From Clitopilus passeckerianus (Eukaryota > Basidiomycota > Agaricomycetes > Agaricales > Entolomataceae): a stretch of 64,000 nt of DNA. The stretch spans positions 124,001 to 188,000 of the forward strand of contig CALYLX010000079.1 in NCBI GenBank assembly GCA_944990035.1, written 5' to 3'. The translations under genes were made by a program, and so were the position numbers. A model generated the notes under the pieces. It was not told where the DNA came from, did no database searches, and saw nothing but the letters and a program-made list of their open reading frames with translations. The stretch's first letter is position 1; the number at the start of each line of letters is the position of its first letter. Shown here one piece after another: positions 22,301 to 34,115 of the stretch.

Positions 22301-24390
22301 ATTGAGGGCGCACAGGATAGATTATCTATCCCAATGAAGGGTCCAGGCGTTATATGTATGTGGATGTCTGAGAGAAACCCCTGTGCAAATTTCTACACAA
22401 AGTTCTTATTAGTCGTCAAAGTGGGTGATATGCAGACAAAGTCACCTTGTTTAAAGGCCTCGAAGTTCGGCTGCGATGGCCAAACCCTTATCCTCTTGAG
22501 TGCCACCTTCCTTCCTTGATATTCAGCACAATAGATATCAGCGTATCCTCCGGACGCGATGGGATCTGTGCTCAATAATTCAGTAATTTGGCCCTTTCCT
22601 TGATGAAAAGCGAAGAACGAAGCTTCTCGGCCGCCATGGAAAGGTTTATAATGAGACCCTGGTCAACGAACTACGGCATGGTCAGAGACCGAATTCCAAT
22701 AGGACGACGTCCGAACTTACCTGCTGACAGATATCTATGAATATCTGAGCGCTTTCCCCTCGCAGTCGTCGTGCCATATTTGCCGCCTCTGTATCGGCAA
22801 CAACTGAACGAATAAGTCCAGCGAAGGTAGGCTTGTCCTCCTGGTCATCGGCCTGTAGGGATACTGATAGCGATATGTTAGAATCTGAGGCAGACGCTAG
22901 TCCGGGGTCTTCGCTAAATTCTACGAGAAGCTACATTGCCGTCAGTATGTGTCCCGTTATGGTCGGCAATTTTTGCCCGCCATTTTGAACCTGGTGGATA
23001 GTCGTATGGACTCAAGTAACAAAGCTAGAGCGCTTGCATTGGCCTTCCACGTTGTGCTAATTGGTTCCAGAGTATCTAATGGTTTAAGGAACAGTCTGCT
23101 CTGAACCGTCAGTCAGTCCAGAGTAGAAGTGTCTTTTCAGTTCACCTGGCATGATGTTCGTCATTGATCTGGTCCAATTGAGAAAGTGTCCTCTGATTCG
23201 TGAGCGGTAAGCCTGATAACTTGCACGAGAGTACGAGAGGCTCACCTGGTGAACCTTTAGATACTGCGGCACAAGTAGCACAGATAATGGATATAGAACG
23301 CGTATCTCCTCGATGAAGGGCACAATCTCTTGCGGCACATTCGCAACGGAACGGGTTTCGGGGCTAGTGGTGACAAGGAGGCATACCCGAAGGCCGTTAT
23401 ACCCAGCCACTGCCTGCGCTAACTTCCCGGCAATGGTTGTCAGCTTGCCGCCAGTTCCCCCAAGGGAATCAATGGTTATTAGCATTCGTTTCAGCCGGGC
23501 GCGGCGCAGCGGCTCCACAAGTACTGACTGCAGCCACGATACTTCAAGGCTATCAGCGGAAAAGTAGGTGGGAGGAGCGGGTCGTTCAAGGCCTTCGACG
23601 AAGGTGGATAGTTGGCAGAACAGAAACTCGATAACATCCTAGTCGCTAGATAATCCCCTTGAGAGAAAGAGTCGTGGCGTCAAGAACCCCTGTTCTTGGA
23701 AGTGCCTAGCAACACGGATCGACATGCTGCTCCTTAATGAGGCGTGTGGATGGCTGAACCAGCACAACCTCGCTTGGTTAACTCCAGATAAGCCTCCCCA
23801 TTGAGTTATACGACAAAAGGCAGCACCAAGGATTGACGCGTCTCTGGTGTGGATTGGAGGCCCCTCATAAGGTGACCCGCAGGCACTGAGCTCCATGCGA
23901 GCTTGATATGCTGCGCTTCCCCTGGCGGCCTTTGAGGCGGATCCCAGTTGCTGTGCGCAGAAGCGGTGAGCTGGGTATCTTTTAGAAAAGACAAGATGCG
24001 GTACCGGATTATCATCGATCTGGAGTTCGTAGAGCTCAGAGCGAGCATACGGATGGCTCAATCGCTCTCCATTCACGTAGGTACCATAGTGACTCCTAAG
24101 ATCTCGAATGTATATCTGCAATCTTTTCAGCATGCTTCCCTCGAGGTATTTTTCTTAGATCACTGACCCTTTCTCCTCGAAACATGAGTTCGGCATGGCT
24201 GCGACATAGATGGGCTTGCTATGTTTACAGAAATTCCTCCGGAGTCTTCTCTTCGGCCAATGGTGCAAGGTGCTCCGTTCGAATCCAAGCCTATTCGTAC
24301 TCGTGAATCGTCTTTGAGTGGATAGAAAGTCATGGTGACATGAGATTCACCAGAATGCTGTATATCATGGCCCAAGAAAGGCGCAGGCAT
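19360..24390 (-). pseudogene. Broken FHA - NACHT-like - Tyr-kinase-like gene
   Basis: On the minus strand an FHA domain comes first: CTIGRRED, SHAELMFRGE, RSHYGTYVNGERL, about 24300-24000. A NACHT-like NTPase follows (23700-23080): ARHFQEQGFLTPRLFLSR, a Walker-B-like RMLITIDSLGG and a sensor-like LLVTTSPETRS. Then comes a TKL-type kinase (22700-19360): ASGGYADIY, VALKRI, LVAPWMEN, VIHGDL, LSDFGLSRL, APE and the C-lobe FGFACTLIE. Plausible introns join the NACHT and kinase parts in one frame. It is damaged: the FHA frame breaks between SPSMS and SHAEL, the expected P-loop reads SHPHASLRS, and a 2.2-kb transposon splits the kinase just before its catalytic loop. Whether FHA belongs to the same transcript is inferred from order and spacing. 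Two adjacent genes remain possible. Confidence 0.6.
19973..22127. mobile_element. 2.2-kb TIR DNA transposon inside the kinase gene
   Basis: Inverted ends match over about 40 bp: CCGACGGCTCACAATCCAAT from 19980 inward and its reverse complement ending at 22123, then ACCGATGATAC(G/A)GTGGT and an AT-rich tail. Ten-base flanks CAAGCCCGGA (19963-19972) and CAGGCCCGGA (22128-22137) look like a target-site duplication with one mismatch. Joining the flanks restores the kinase reading QISSGLEYLHFSDVIHGDL on the minus strand. CATTTAAAT/CATTCAAATG-type repeats cluster near both ends and at 20560-20660. No transposase was recognised, so it is probably non-autonomous. A 9-11 bp duplication would fit a Mutator-like element. 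Confidence 0.75.
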
Positions 24391-25392
24391 GTTGGGGGAA
24401 GAGAATAGGATAGCAAGCGTTGCGCGCTAGTCCTTCAGGACCTCATTATGACTGGGCCCACATGCAAGGTCGTCGAATGACAGATCATTAGATTCGACGC
24501 CTGTTTGTGGCTTCGCTTTCAGCACTTTTGGGCAAAACGATGGCAATCTTGTTTGCTTCTGCTTGCGGCGTCTAATGTGAGCGCTTTTCGAACTTCTTCA
24601 GCTTCAACGTCGACTTGAGCAAACGGATGGTTTCTTGGCCGAAAGCTGCTGGTTCTCAACAGACCATGGTTGACCAGGACGGTACTACAAAATTTCCAGC
24701 TGGATCTGCCGCAGACATTTCCACGAAGCCACCACTCGAGAAAATGTTTCTGATAACAACCTTTCGAGGTATTGCTCGGACCCACAGCCTCGAGTTGGTC
24801 ACCTGCAGTCCTATTGTTGATGATCGTAGTCAAAGGAGAAAGCGGTGATCAGCAGCTGTCCAGAACTGGCTTGAGATGGGGATGAGCTGTTTATTGCTCG
24901 ACACCCACTCGTGTTGACGGAGATCATCTCTCATGCTTCACATTTGCGTCTTCTCTACAGACTATCACCCATCCGGCTCCGTCTAACGACGGCATCGTTG
25001 ACACGAAGCGTTCTGCTCAATTCCATCAAGTCTAGCCAGGAACCGACTTCCCAAACATGGTCGATGTCGAATTGATCGGACAGGGTCACAGCAGCCTGAG
25101 TACCTCGCCATCCGGCCCCACTCGCGGCAACCTCTTCGGGTTCTGTGAGTTGGCCATTGCGGCCTTTCCAAGCCCGGAAGAGCCGTGTTCTCCGTTCTTT
25201 TCTATTGCTGATCAGAACCTGGTACGTAGCCGTGTCCCTGATCTCACAGGGAAGCGTCGTCTGTGGAAACGAGAAAATCGATAAGCATGAGGGACGGCAT
25301 TCCTGAGCTCGTGTTGGTCATCCGACTAATGTTCCTCTGTTTATACCTAGCACACTGAGGATCCATTCTTTTGCCTCTTTCTTTAGGTTCCT
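24391..25392. other. Interval without a recognised gene
   Basis: Nothing convincing was found between the FHA start and DUF6533 gene A. Open frames are short on both strands and carry no recognisable motif. Confidence 0.4.
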
Positions 25393-27067
25393 ATGTCGAG
25401 CGCGTCGCTGACACCAGAGGCCTTTGAAACGGCCGCGTATCATCTCTACGTTAACAAGTATTACGCGCTGGGCGCGTTCGGTAAGTGAAAACGGTTCGCT
25501 TGGTTCCGGAAGCAATTGGTTGACTCGGATGAACGTATAGCGATGCTGGTCTATGATACTCTGTTAACGCTGGATCGAGAGGTAGAGGCGATTTGGAAGT
25601 CCAGGTGGTCGAGTGTGAAGGTGCTTTTCTTGTTCAACCGGTACGCATGCGAAATACTCCGATTTTTCGTCAACCTTCTTAAACTGTGACAGCTACTCAT
25701 CGATAGCAGCATATGCAGTATACACAGCGGGTGAGTATATCTGCTGCAGAGGTATTTGAACCGAGACCAACATCCCTTTACCATCCCAGCACTCCATTCA
25801 ACGTGGAGAGACTCAGTACGTTAATTGAATTATAAAGACCTGACTTGGGCTGATCCTTCTCACAGGTGTATGTCCGCCTTTCCACAACTCATTTCTCGCC
25901 TAACGACCTTCCCCAGATGCAAATCCTACGTCCTCTTCCCCGGAATTTTCAATGTTATTCAACAAGTCACGCTCGGATGTATGTTTTATCTGATCCTCCC
26001 CCTCCAACAATTGTTAACTCTCAACCCACCTCTAGGCACCCTCATTCTCTTCACATACGCTATATTCAACCGCAGCAGAGTAATTATTGGAATCGTCATT
26101 GCCACCTACATTGCTCAAATTGCCGTCACTGGTTGGTCTCTCGGGGCTATGGTCGCCTTTCCGTTACCACATGGCTTTACGGGATGTTCGTCATCATTCC
26201 CTTTCTGATTGTGCGCATAGGATCACTGAACCGCTGCCTCTAGGTGTATGGGCAGGCAAGAGTGGAACTGGAATCCGTACGTTTCTCTCATCTACCTTAG
26301 TCGCTCTATCAGTTAACCTCCAGGATTTCTAGGAATTGTTTCAGCATGGATCATGCAATTAGTCTTTGTTTCAGTAGTCTTCTGGCTCATGATCTGGAAG
26401 GCGTTCCGATTACGGAGGGAGAAGATGAAGGCACCACTTATAGAGGTCATTACGAAGGACGGGCTCAAACACTTCGGGTATGTCAGCTTTTCGTGAATGA
26501 CTGCCCTAACATACTGATCATATCCACAAACAGGGTGATATTTGCTGCCAATCTCCTCAATGTCTTGACATTCTCGGTATGCACATATCTATCTTCGTCC
26601 TCGGAATCATTGGCGCTAACTCGTGTCCTGTTCCAGTTTGCCAAGGTGTGCTAGTCGGCCCTGTCGCACTACAACTTTAATTTATCCATCTCATAGGACA
26701 AAGGCCTCCGTCCAGTGAATGCTACCTTCAGTGCCCTGTACGTTCCCACCCCTCTCATTTCCTTCACCATATTGACTAGACTCTTAGAACAACGGTCCTC
26801 ATGATCAACCGCATGGTTCTAAGCGTTCGGGAAGAAGCAGACAGCGTTCGATTCCCGACAAAAACCAGCACACTAGACTTCACGTCATATCCACCACCTA
26901 ATTCTCATACCACCAATTCCCACCCACTTCATCCCGAATTCGACGACACAACATTAGACTTGAGAAAGATCACGGAAGATTACGAACTAGAGGAAACGCA
27001 GCCATCCTTTAACCACCCCACGCACCCTACGCACAGAAGATGGAGGTCGGATAGGGAGGAAGCGTAG
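25393..27067 (+). CDS. DUF6533-domain seven-TM-type membrane protein (copy A)
   Basis: This is a member of the basidiomycete DUF6533 family, of unknown function. Exons 25393-25480, 25541-25640 and 25693-25730 encode the N-terminus and the hallmark AMLVYDTLLTLDREVEAIW and VKVLFLFNR. Later exons encode CKSYVLFPGIFNVIQQVTLG, a TM pair (LILFTYAIFNRS; GIVIATYIAQIAVTGWSLG), IMQLVFVSVVFWLMIWKAFRLRREK and a hydrophilic tail beginning MVLSVREEAD and ending at the TAG at 27067. Introns are about 50-60 bp. Exon limits between 25730 and 25920 and around 26640 are not certain. The tail motif LDLRKITEDYE is shared with copies C, D and E. No break was seen. Confidence 0.8.
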
Positions 27068-27266
27068 GCTTGGTCATGTTATGCCGGAAGCAAAATTATT
27101 ATACCTATTCACTTTCATTTACTATGTTTCGCTTTGGATTTCTGGATTATACCGATGTATTTTTATCTCCTATCTTTCAATGTAATATGAATTGCATTTA
27201 CATTTACATCTGCTTGTAATTCGTACAAGTCCGTTTGAACAATGCACAACTCTACACCTATGAGGG

Positions 27267-28342
27267 CTATGAAGTCTCTCGAATGGGGAACTGCGTGTCA
27301 TTGAGGTATGCCTGGTACACGTCAGGACGAGTGAAAAAGCTCCAGCTCGTGACGCCACCTCCAGGTGCAGCTCTTGACGTCGGTGCATCCTTGTAAATAG
27401 GTAAAGTCGTCTTGATGATGTTCTTCGTGATGGGGTTCAGGCCCTTCCAGCCCTTAGCAACCTTGTTACCACTCGCTACGAAGAAGAGTGTCGTGTTCGT
27501 ATCCGGGCTCTTCATCCAGGGGAGGAGTGGGCTCGTCCTGGTCCAGTAGATTTGAGTTGACGGTACACTCTTCAGCTTCTTCTGCTTCACCTCGCTGTAG
27601 GGGAAGGTGAATGTGAAGGATTCAATGGCGGTGTAGAGGGCCTGGAAGGAGCCTTGGTATGGCGCGAATTGGGAACTGGGGTCGTTGGTAGGGTTCAGGG
27701 GATTGGGGTAAGCCAGGGGAATGTTGTAGGTGAAGCTATAGTCGCCTCCTACCAGAGCTCGTGCGCTGTACTGGGCGACAGCGGGAATATTCTGGTACAC
27801 AGGGTTGTTCTGGACGTGTATGACTAAAATAATAGGCTAGGCATCAGAGCTGGGTGGATTAGCGGTACAGACAGAGAATCATACCCGTAACGTTCTGGGA
27901 GATGAAAGGATTAGACCAGACGTGGAGAATCTCGTTCGTCTTGGGGTCTAGGTAAAGCTGTATCTCTCTCGCCAGAAGATCGTAGCTTCCGTCTGAGAGT
28001 TTCTTGGCCCGAGCAACGTTCATCCCTAGGACATTGAAAACAACTGCAGGTGCCTGTCCGGGCTTGTACGACCTGGACGCGCGAAACACGGGTCAGCAAC
28101 CGCTATTTCACTTGCTAAAGGATAACATACAGAGTCTGGCCAGACCATTCCACAACGGTACTCTGGGACTCGTCGGTACTTGCTCTGATACGAATCAGGT
28201 CTTCTGGTCCAACGGTATAGCTTGAAGGCTTGCCCCCTTCCGCCGCATCAGAGGTGTCGAAGTCAGCCTGCGCGTTCGTGGCCGCCAAAGTCGCGACGAG
28301 CAAGAAAAGCAGCTGAACGAGCTTCAAGTAACCTCCAGACAT
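27267..28342 (-). CDS. DUF1838-family protein with signal peptide (copy 1)
   Basis: Exons 28131-28342, 27885-28072 and 27267-27823 give 318 residues with all joins in frame (introns 58 and 61 bp). The start is the ATG at 28342; a hydrophobic segment KLVQLLFLLVATLAATNAQA follows and looks like a cleavable signal peptide, so the product is probably secreted. The conserved core of DUF1838 is visible: VFNVLGMNVARAKKL, LLAREIQLYLDPKTNEILHVWSNP, VIHVQNNPV, then TSWSFFTRP near the C-terminus. The biochemical role of the family is not known. The paralogue at 31339-32326 has the same intron phases and no signal peptide. Confidence 0.82.
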
Positions 28343-29060
28343 TGTCACTCCACTGCCTGCTTGTGGAACCGAGGTTGGTGGGGATGGGTTCTGTCATCTT
28401 AGTGATTGATGTCGAGGCTCATAAAGGAAGCCGTGCGGGAGGCACGTCTGACTACGCGAGCTCGCGATTTCTCACCCCTTCGGCACTGTCGAAACGAAAG
28501 CTTGTGGCCAACAACATGAGAGCGCATCAGTCCCTGGTAAGCAATATATCATGGCAGGCTCACACTCAAATGGAGGAAAAGACGTAAGAGGCGCTGACTG
28601 ACAGGAAAGACCTTTTAGATTGCGGGGCGATATTTAGCCGTAAGTACTTGCAGGTTTCCGCTGTGCGTACTAAGTTGAGCTCAGAGTTCACGCATCCGTG
28701 AACTGGTTTATAAGCCAGGAGGAGAGCTCGTTAAACCCTTGTTAAACGGAGAAGAAACAGACTACGTTCATTTTTCATGTAAACCTGCCTCTTGGAAGCA
28801 TCTAGGAAGTCTTCCTCCATCGGATGCCCTGCACTCCTGCGGAAGCTGATCGTGCCGACGGTAATGCGATGCGCCACCAGAGTCAATGTGTGCCTCTGAG
28901 GTCACAGTGAGCCTTGGCATTTCTTCACACGTTGCAGACTGACAAGTGACGAGCATCGTGTACTACTAAGTTGGGACGACTATTCGTGGCACTTTCTTCC
29001 GTACCCTAGGTAGCTAAATGACACTAATCTAATCAAAAGACATAAAAGTATGCGAAAACC
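28343..29060. other. Intergenic interval
   Basis: About 0.7 kb between two minus-strand genes. It should hold the promoter of DUF1838 copy 1 and the 3' flank of the next gene. No gene was recognised. Confidence 0.45.
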
Positions 29061-30146
29061 CTAAAAACCCATAAATCCGGAAAGTGTCTTCCAGGTGGTC
29101 GAAATGGAGGAGTCGAGATATCCTTTCCGAGGATTAAGCTCAACTAAGAGGCAATTGCCCGATACCACCATCGGCATTCCCTTCGTCGCAACCAAGGCGC
29201 TATAAACCAATTCCGCGAACGCGATCGCCGAAATCGAAGAATTGACAGCATTCTTCGCTTTGGCTCCACACTGTATGAATAGTGGGGCTATAATGCTAGC
29301 GGATACAAACATGGCTGCCTGTATGATTCTATAAGGTCGTGCTCGTATCCCACTCTGTAGGTAGCCATAATCCCCATTATGGGGGAAACATCCGTGGGTG
29401 TCGGTGATGAGGTATGCGACCGTCCCGATACCTCGCGTCCATCGTTGTATAATGACTGTCAGCGAAAGTACCCACTGGAATAACGCGAGGAGCATAGGGA
29501 CCAGGCCTAGGATTGGTGCCCATGCCATCAGGTCGCCAGCAAGACAGATCCATGTGCCCCATCCAAGGACAGAAATCCAACCCGCTGTTTCTTTCTCACT
29601 GCTTTGGATACGTGCGAAGGAGATGATCCACGCTATGAAGCAGGGGGGTGCGACGAGATACTGAATGACATCAAAAAGCCCGAGCTCAAACGACCTCGAC
29701 CTTGAATAAGAATGGGCAGTGCTGCTCCAATGCGTTTCGCGGGTGCCTCCCATGGTGCTACTCCATCCCGTTTCGCGGGTGAATTCCTGGGTGTAGGAGC
29801 GCTCGTGACTGTATTCAAAATTTAGGAACGGGTTGATGAGAAAGTATTGTAGGAGTGCTTGTGGCCAGCTTGGTAAGAGTGCTGCATCTTGTGGCCGGGA
29901 GGTAACGACGGTCAGGTTGTATTTTGTGCGAAATGAATCAATTTCATCCTGGTTCTTGGCTAATCGCCAATATTGTGGAGGGAGAACCTCTGGATCGCCT
30001 CGTTTGGTGAGTAGTGAGGCCGGGAACCCGATGTTTGGATAGGCAAACTTTAGAGCTGTCGAATTCGCTAGAGTTTGGTGGACTACGCTTGCCTGAATGG
30101 GTTGCGGTAAAAACAAGAGAGCAAATAGGAAACATTGATTGAGCAT
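29061..30146 (-). CDS. Single-exon secretory/membrane protein, unknown function
   Basis: One uninterrupted 361-residue frame starts with ATG, unusual beside its intron-rich neighbours. The N-terminus (MLNQCFLFALLFLPQPIQAS) is a likely signal peptide. A lumenal/extracellular region of about 150 residues has a short duplicated unit, RETGWSST and RETHWSST. At least four transmembrane segments follow (for example VIQYLVAPPCFIAWIISFA, ILGLVPMLLALFQWVLSL, AMFVSASIIAPLFIQC). No domain family is recognised. Confidence 0.72.
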   Translation of the reverse strand: MLNQCFLFALLFLPQPIQASVVHQTLANSTALKFAYPNIGFPASLLTKRGDPEVLPPQYWRLAKNQDEIDSFRTKYNLTVVTSRPQDAALLPSWPQALLQYFLINPFLNFEYSHERSYTQEFTRETGWSSTMGGTRETHWSSTAHSYSRSRSFELGLFDVIQYLVAPPCFIAWIISFARIQSSEKETAGWISVLGWGTWICLAGDLMAWAPILGLVPMLLALFQWVLSLTVIIQRWTRGIGTVAYLITDTHGCFPHNGDYGYLQSGIRARPYRIIQAAMFVSASIIAPLFIQCGAKAKNAVNSSISAIAFAELVYSALVATKGMPMVVSGNCLLVELNPRKGYLDSSISTTWKTLSGFMGF

Positions 30147-31338
30147 TCTGCTTCGCTGTGTGTGTTCGTTCGGGATCTTGATAGTCGGGTAGTTATATGG
30201 ATTATTGCATTATACCCTCTCTTGAAGGTGAGCTGGAAGCTGTGCCTTCAACAGGAACAATATTGGGAACAATGCTTGGACGTTTGGAATGCTAACCATC
30301 TCGGGATCTTCCTTTGAATCGATAGCATGGTTGCTGCAAATCCTAGAGCGTCCTCTTGGCAGTCTGCACACCAGTCGGTTTTCCATTTGAGCTTCTTCTA
30401 CAAGTTCCAGCCGATTCAAGAACGATAGACTCTACCACGTTGCCGCACAGATGCATAGTTTGGGAGGATAGACTGTGAACTACCGTGACATCAGAAACAA
30501 GCCTCTCGACCCACGCAGAGAATACAGACGTCTAGGCAGGCCGGTTTGCATGCTACGATATTTCTGACGTGTCCGCATATGACTTTTGAGGACATGGCCC
30601 AGACATGGCCATCTTGGCAACGACTTGAAAGTTGAGGTTGATTAGGCCCTGGCTTACTTCCCTTCTTGCTTCTGTCCGTGTATTGAGCTGAGTAGCCCTT
30701 ATGAGCTGTCAGGTTGGCTTGGCAAAGGAGAATGGGACTACTCTCTCCGCAAGCCATTATGCATTATGAATGACAAGGTGCTTGACAAGGTGTACATCGG
30801 CCTCATCGGTCCGGCGTAGTGCGATTGGTGTGACACAATAGCCGCTGATCCCATCGGTACTGTAACGCCTGCCAAGAAAGGTAACTGATTGACATTTACA
30901 ATTATCTCCGCCAAGCACTTACGAAACACCTTCATAGAGCACACTGGTATAACACCAGAACCCCTTCGAAATCGAAATGTCTTTCGAAAGAAGATATCAT
31001 ACCTGTGGGCTCAATCCCTGGGTGCTCATAAGTTTGGAAGGGGGCTAACAACCAGTCACATTAAGTGCAAGAGACTTGGAAATCTTGGTTCGGTGTAGGC
31101 TCTACAACCATCTCGAATATGTACATCAGGACAGCCTCCAGCGGCGTCACTCAGTGCCCCAAAAGGCAGAACGAATCAGGAAAATTCCATTTATCATGCT
31201 GGAGTATTCTAGCCAGCCTATCATCTATTCGTAGACTATTAAAGCCTAGAAGAATTAATTCAACCAGTTTTACTCTCCGCCCACTGTCTTACACAACCTG
31301 GGATCGCCTTTGTTCCTTCTGCCTCATCCTCTGTCAAG
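30147..31338. other. Interval without a recognised gene
   Basis: 1.2 kb upstream of both the minus-strand membrane protein and the plus-strand DUF1838 copy 2. It presumably contains their promoters. No frame here could be tied to a family or to splice sites. Confidence 0.45.
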
Positions 31339-32326
31339 ATGACGATTCCACCACCAAATTTTGGCGAAAACGCACCAACGGACTCGATTCCCATCAGCTT
31401 AGAGGATCTCGTGCGGCTACGAGCTAGTACCCGCGAGACTGAAAGTACCATTTTCGAATGGCAGGGACAGGCTTTGTAAGTGGCTTGGTATCCCATGGTG
31501 CTGTCTGCCTAATCGTGGTCCCAGGGCGTACAAACCTGGAGAGGCGCCATCAGTGCTCTTCAACGTCCGTGGAATGAATGTTGCGCGAGCCAAGAAGCTA
31601 CCCGATGGCTCTTGGGATCTCCTTTCACGTGAACTGCAACTATACCTGGATCCGAAGACGAATAAGGTCCTGCATACCTGGCATAATCCGTACAGTGGGA
31701 AGGATGTCAATGGTAAGCTTTTGATCGTAGCCGCCATGATACCGTCAGTTGCTTGAATTTTTCTCATACTTTTGCCAGTAATTCATGTCCAGAACAATCC
31801 GGTTCAGCTCAAGTTCCCTTCTTTCGTCTCGTACCAGGCGCGTTCTGTTCCTGGAGGACGCTACACATTCAATACGACCATTCCCCTCTCCTATCCCAAC
31901 CCACTCAACCCGACCTCCGACCCTCAAGCACCTTTCGCAAAGTTCGCGGGTTCTCAAGCCAAATATGCTGCCATCGAGTCCTTCACGTTTACCATCTCCG
32001 GTGACGAGCTCAAGGATAAATCTCTCACTTCCCTCCCGTCAACTCAAATCAACTGGACTCGTACATCGCCACTTCTGCCTTGGATGGGTACCCCTGACAC
32101 TGGCGTTTCTCTTCTATTCATCGCCTCAGGCGCTAAAGTCCAGGACTGGCAAGGACTGAGCCCAGTTCTGAAAGATGTCATTGAAAAGAAGGTGCCTGTA
32201 TACAAGGATGCTCCGACGGAGAGAACCAACCCAGGACCGGGAGTTTCAAGCTGGAGTTATTTCACGAGACTGGAGGTGTTCAAGGCGTGGGAGGAGGGCC
32301 AGGAGTTCCCCTTATCAGAACAGTAG
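31339..32326 (+). CDS. DUF1838-family protein without signal peptide (copy 2)
   Basis: Exons 31339-31475, 31525-31712 and 31779-32326 give 290 residues. The middle exon is 188 nt, exactly as in copy 1, and intron phases are the same. Core motifs match: LFNVRGMNVARAKKL, LLSRELQLYLDPKTNKVLHTWHNP, VIHVQNNPV, INWTRTSPLLPWMGTPDT. The start ATG is followed by a Pro/Asn-rich N-terminus with no hydrophobic segment, so this copy is probably intracellular. It is on the opposite strand to copy 1, three kilobases away. Confidence 0.85.
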
Positions 32327-32511
32327 AATTGAATGCCTAGGAGGCTGTACTATATGTATCATGAATCTAAAATCAATACATTAAATTCGTTCCGAGTCTT
32401 CTTGTGGACCGTCACATCTTCACGGTCATGAGACAGGTATATACAGAACCATACCGATACAGTAAATGAATGAAGAAGCGGATATGAAACCATGAAACAC
32501 CGTGAACCCCA

Positions 32512-34115
32512 TCATACGAATACTGAATGCCCAAACTTCGTCAACTCGTGATCCTCCTGACCAGAACCCACCACAACAATTGTTTCGCTCTCCCGTGGAA
32601 GGTCGTCTGAGGTGGCTCTCTTTAGGCCACCCAAAGATGGAGGTCTAGGCCCACGCCTATTACGAGATGAGGTGGGGTAGCCGGTAGCTGTGCGTTCTGT
32701 CGGATACCGATGGCTGTCGGCTTCTTGGCGAATCGAGAGGACTAGGCGGTTAACCATGAGGGCAGTAATTCTGTGAAAGAAGAATCAGAAAGGTAGAATG
32801 GGCAGAAATATTGAACCTACAAAGCGCTAAATGTCGCATGGACTGATTTGATGTCTCTGGTCTAGATCAAAGTTTCGTCAGTCCGATGTCCGCCATGGTG
32901 AGACCGTGTTCTAGGGAAAAGGATGTTCACTTTCACGAGCTGATGGATGGTGATGAGCGGGAAAGACATATGAGAGAGTAAATGAATGCCTTACAGAAAA
33001 ATTAAGAACGTTGACGAGATTCGCCAGAAAGATCACACTGGGTCAGGCTGTCAGCTTTACCTCACGCGGAGAACATGGGACTTACCAGAAGTGTTTCAGC
33101 CCATGCTCTGTGAGCACGTCAACGAGTGGAGCCTTGATGTTGGCTCTCCGTAGTCGGAATGCTTTCCATATCATCAGAGAGAAGACGACGGAGATGAAGA
33201 CGAGTTGCATAATCCACGCAGTGATTACTCCTGTTCAAGACAAGTTAAGTATGGATCTAAGAGGTGAAAACGGAACCTTTGGCGTACGTATTCCTGTGCC
33301 CGATTTGCCAGCAAATATACCTGTTGAAACATCAGTTTGTGGGTGGTTGGGGTATGAACGTGCGACGAACATCCAGCGAAACCAGAAGGTAGAGGGATAG
33401 CAATCACTACTCCAAGAGACCACCCCGTAACAGCAACTTGAGCGAGGTATGTCAAGAGTATTATACCCAAGATTATCGGACTTCGTTCAAAGATTGCATA
33501 CGTGAAGAGCATGAGGATGGCTGCAGGTGCCATCGTCAGTCTTGAGTGCGAGGCTCCTGATGCGAAGGCTTACCTCCAATTACGGCTTGTTGTATAAGAT
33601 TGAACACGCCTGGGAATAAGACATAACGTTTGCACCTATAAGGATGTATTTATTGACGAAGCTAGAGAAAACGGTTGAATAACTTACACTGAGATCGGCC
33701 AGGTAGAGTGAAGGGCTGGAGTTCTTGATTAGGAACGTTTATGGCACGAATTGCTAAGAAGTCAAACCAGCGATTGATGCACCGTACGCAACAATTGTAG
33801 CGTATCTATATCCTCTGTTCAGCCATGGATCCAGCTCTGCCAGAAAAATAGCTCACCGGTTGAAGAGAAAGAGGACTTTTACTGCCGACCACTTCGCTTT
33901 CCAGATTACTTTAACCTCTCGATCCATCGTTAGCAGGGTGTCGTAAACGAGCATCACTAAGTAAGGGGGTCAGATATGATTCTGGTGACGAAAAGATGGA
34001 CTTTACCTATCGATGCCAAAGAGTAATATTTGTTGACGAAAAGGTGGTAAGCCGCAGATTCTAGCGCTTTCGCAGCCTGCGGTCCACCGGGCGCCAGGCC
34101 TGCAAGGACCTGCAT
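32512..34115 (-). CDS. DUF6533-domain membrane protein (copy B)
   Basis: It starts at the ATG at 34115 (MQVLAGLAPGGPQAAKALES). Exons then encode MLVYDTLLTMDREVKVIWKA, WSAVKVLFLFNR, ILMLFTYAIFERS and LAQVAVTGWSLGVVIAIPLPSGFAGC. The C-terminal tail begins MVNRLVLSIRQEADSHRYP and ends at 32512. It has the same domain order as copy A, with a different, Arg/Pro-rich tail lacking the LDLRKITE motif. No stop or frame break was seen in the exons traced. Middle exon borders were not all fixed. Confidence 0.75.

Noticed and set aside
24277..24297. GTTCGAATCC as a tRNA B box
   Set aside because: It lies inside FHA coding sequence, and no A box or acceptor stem was found nearby.
28004..28225. Plus-strand frame opposite DUF1838 copy 1
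   Set aside because: Shadow of the conserved DUF1838 exon on the minus strand.
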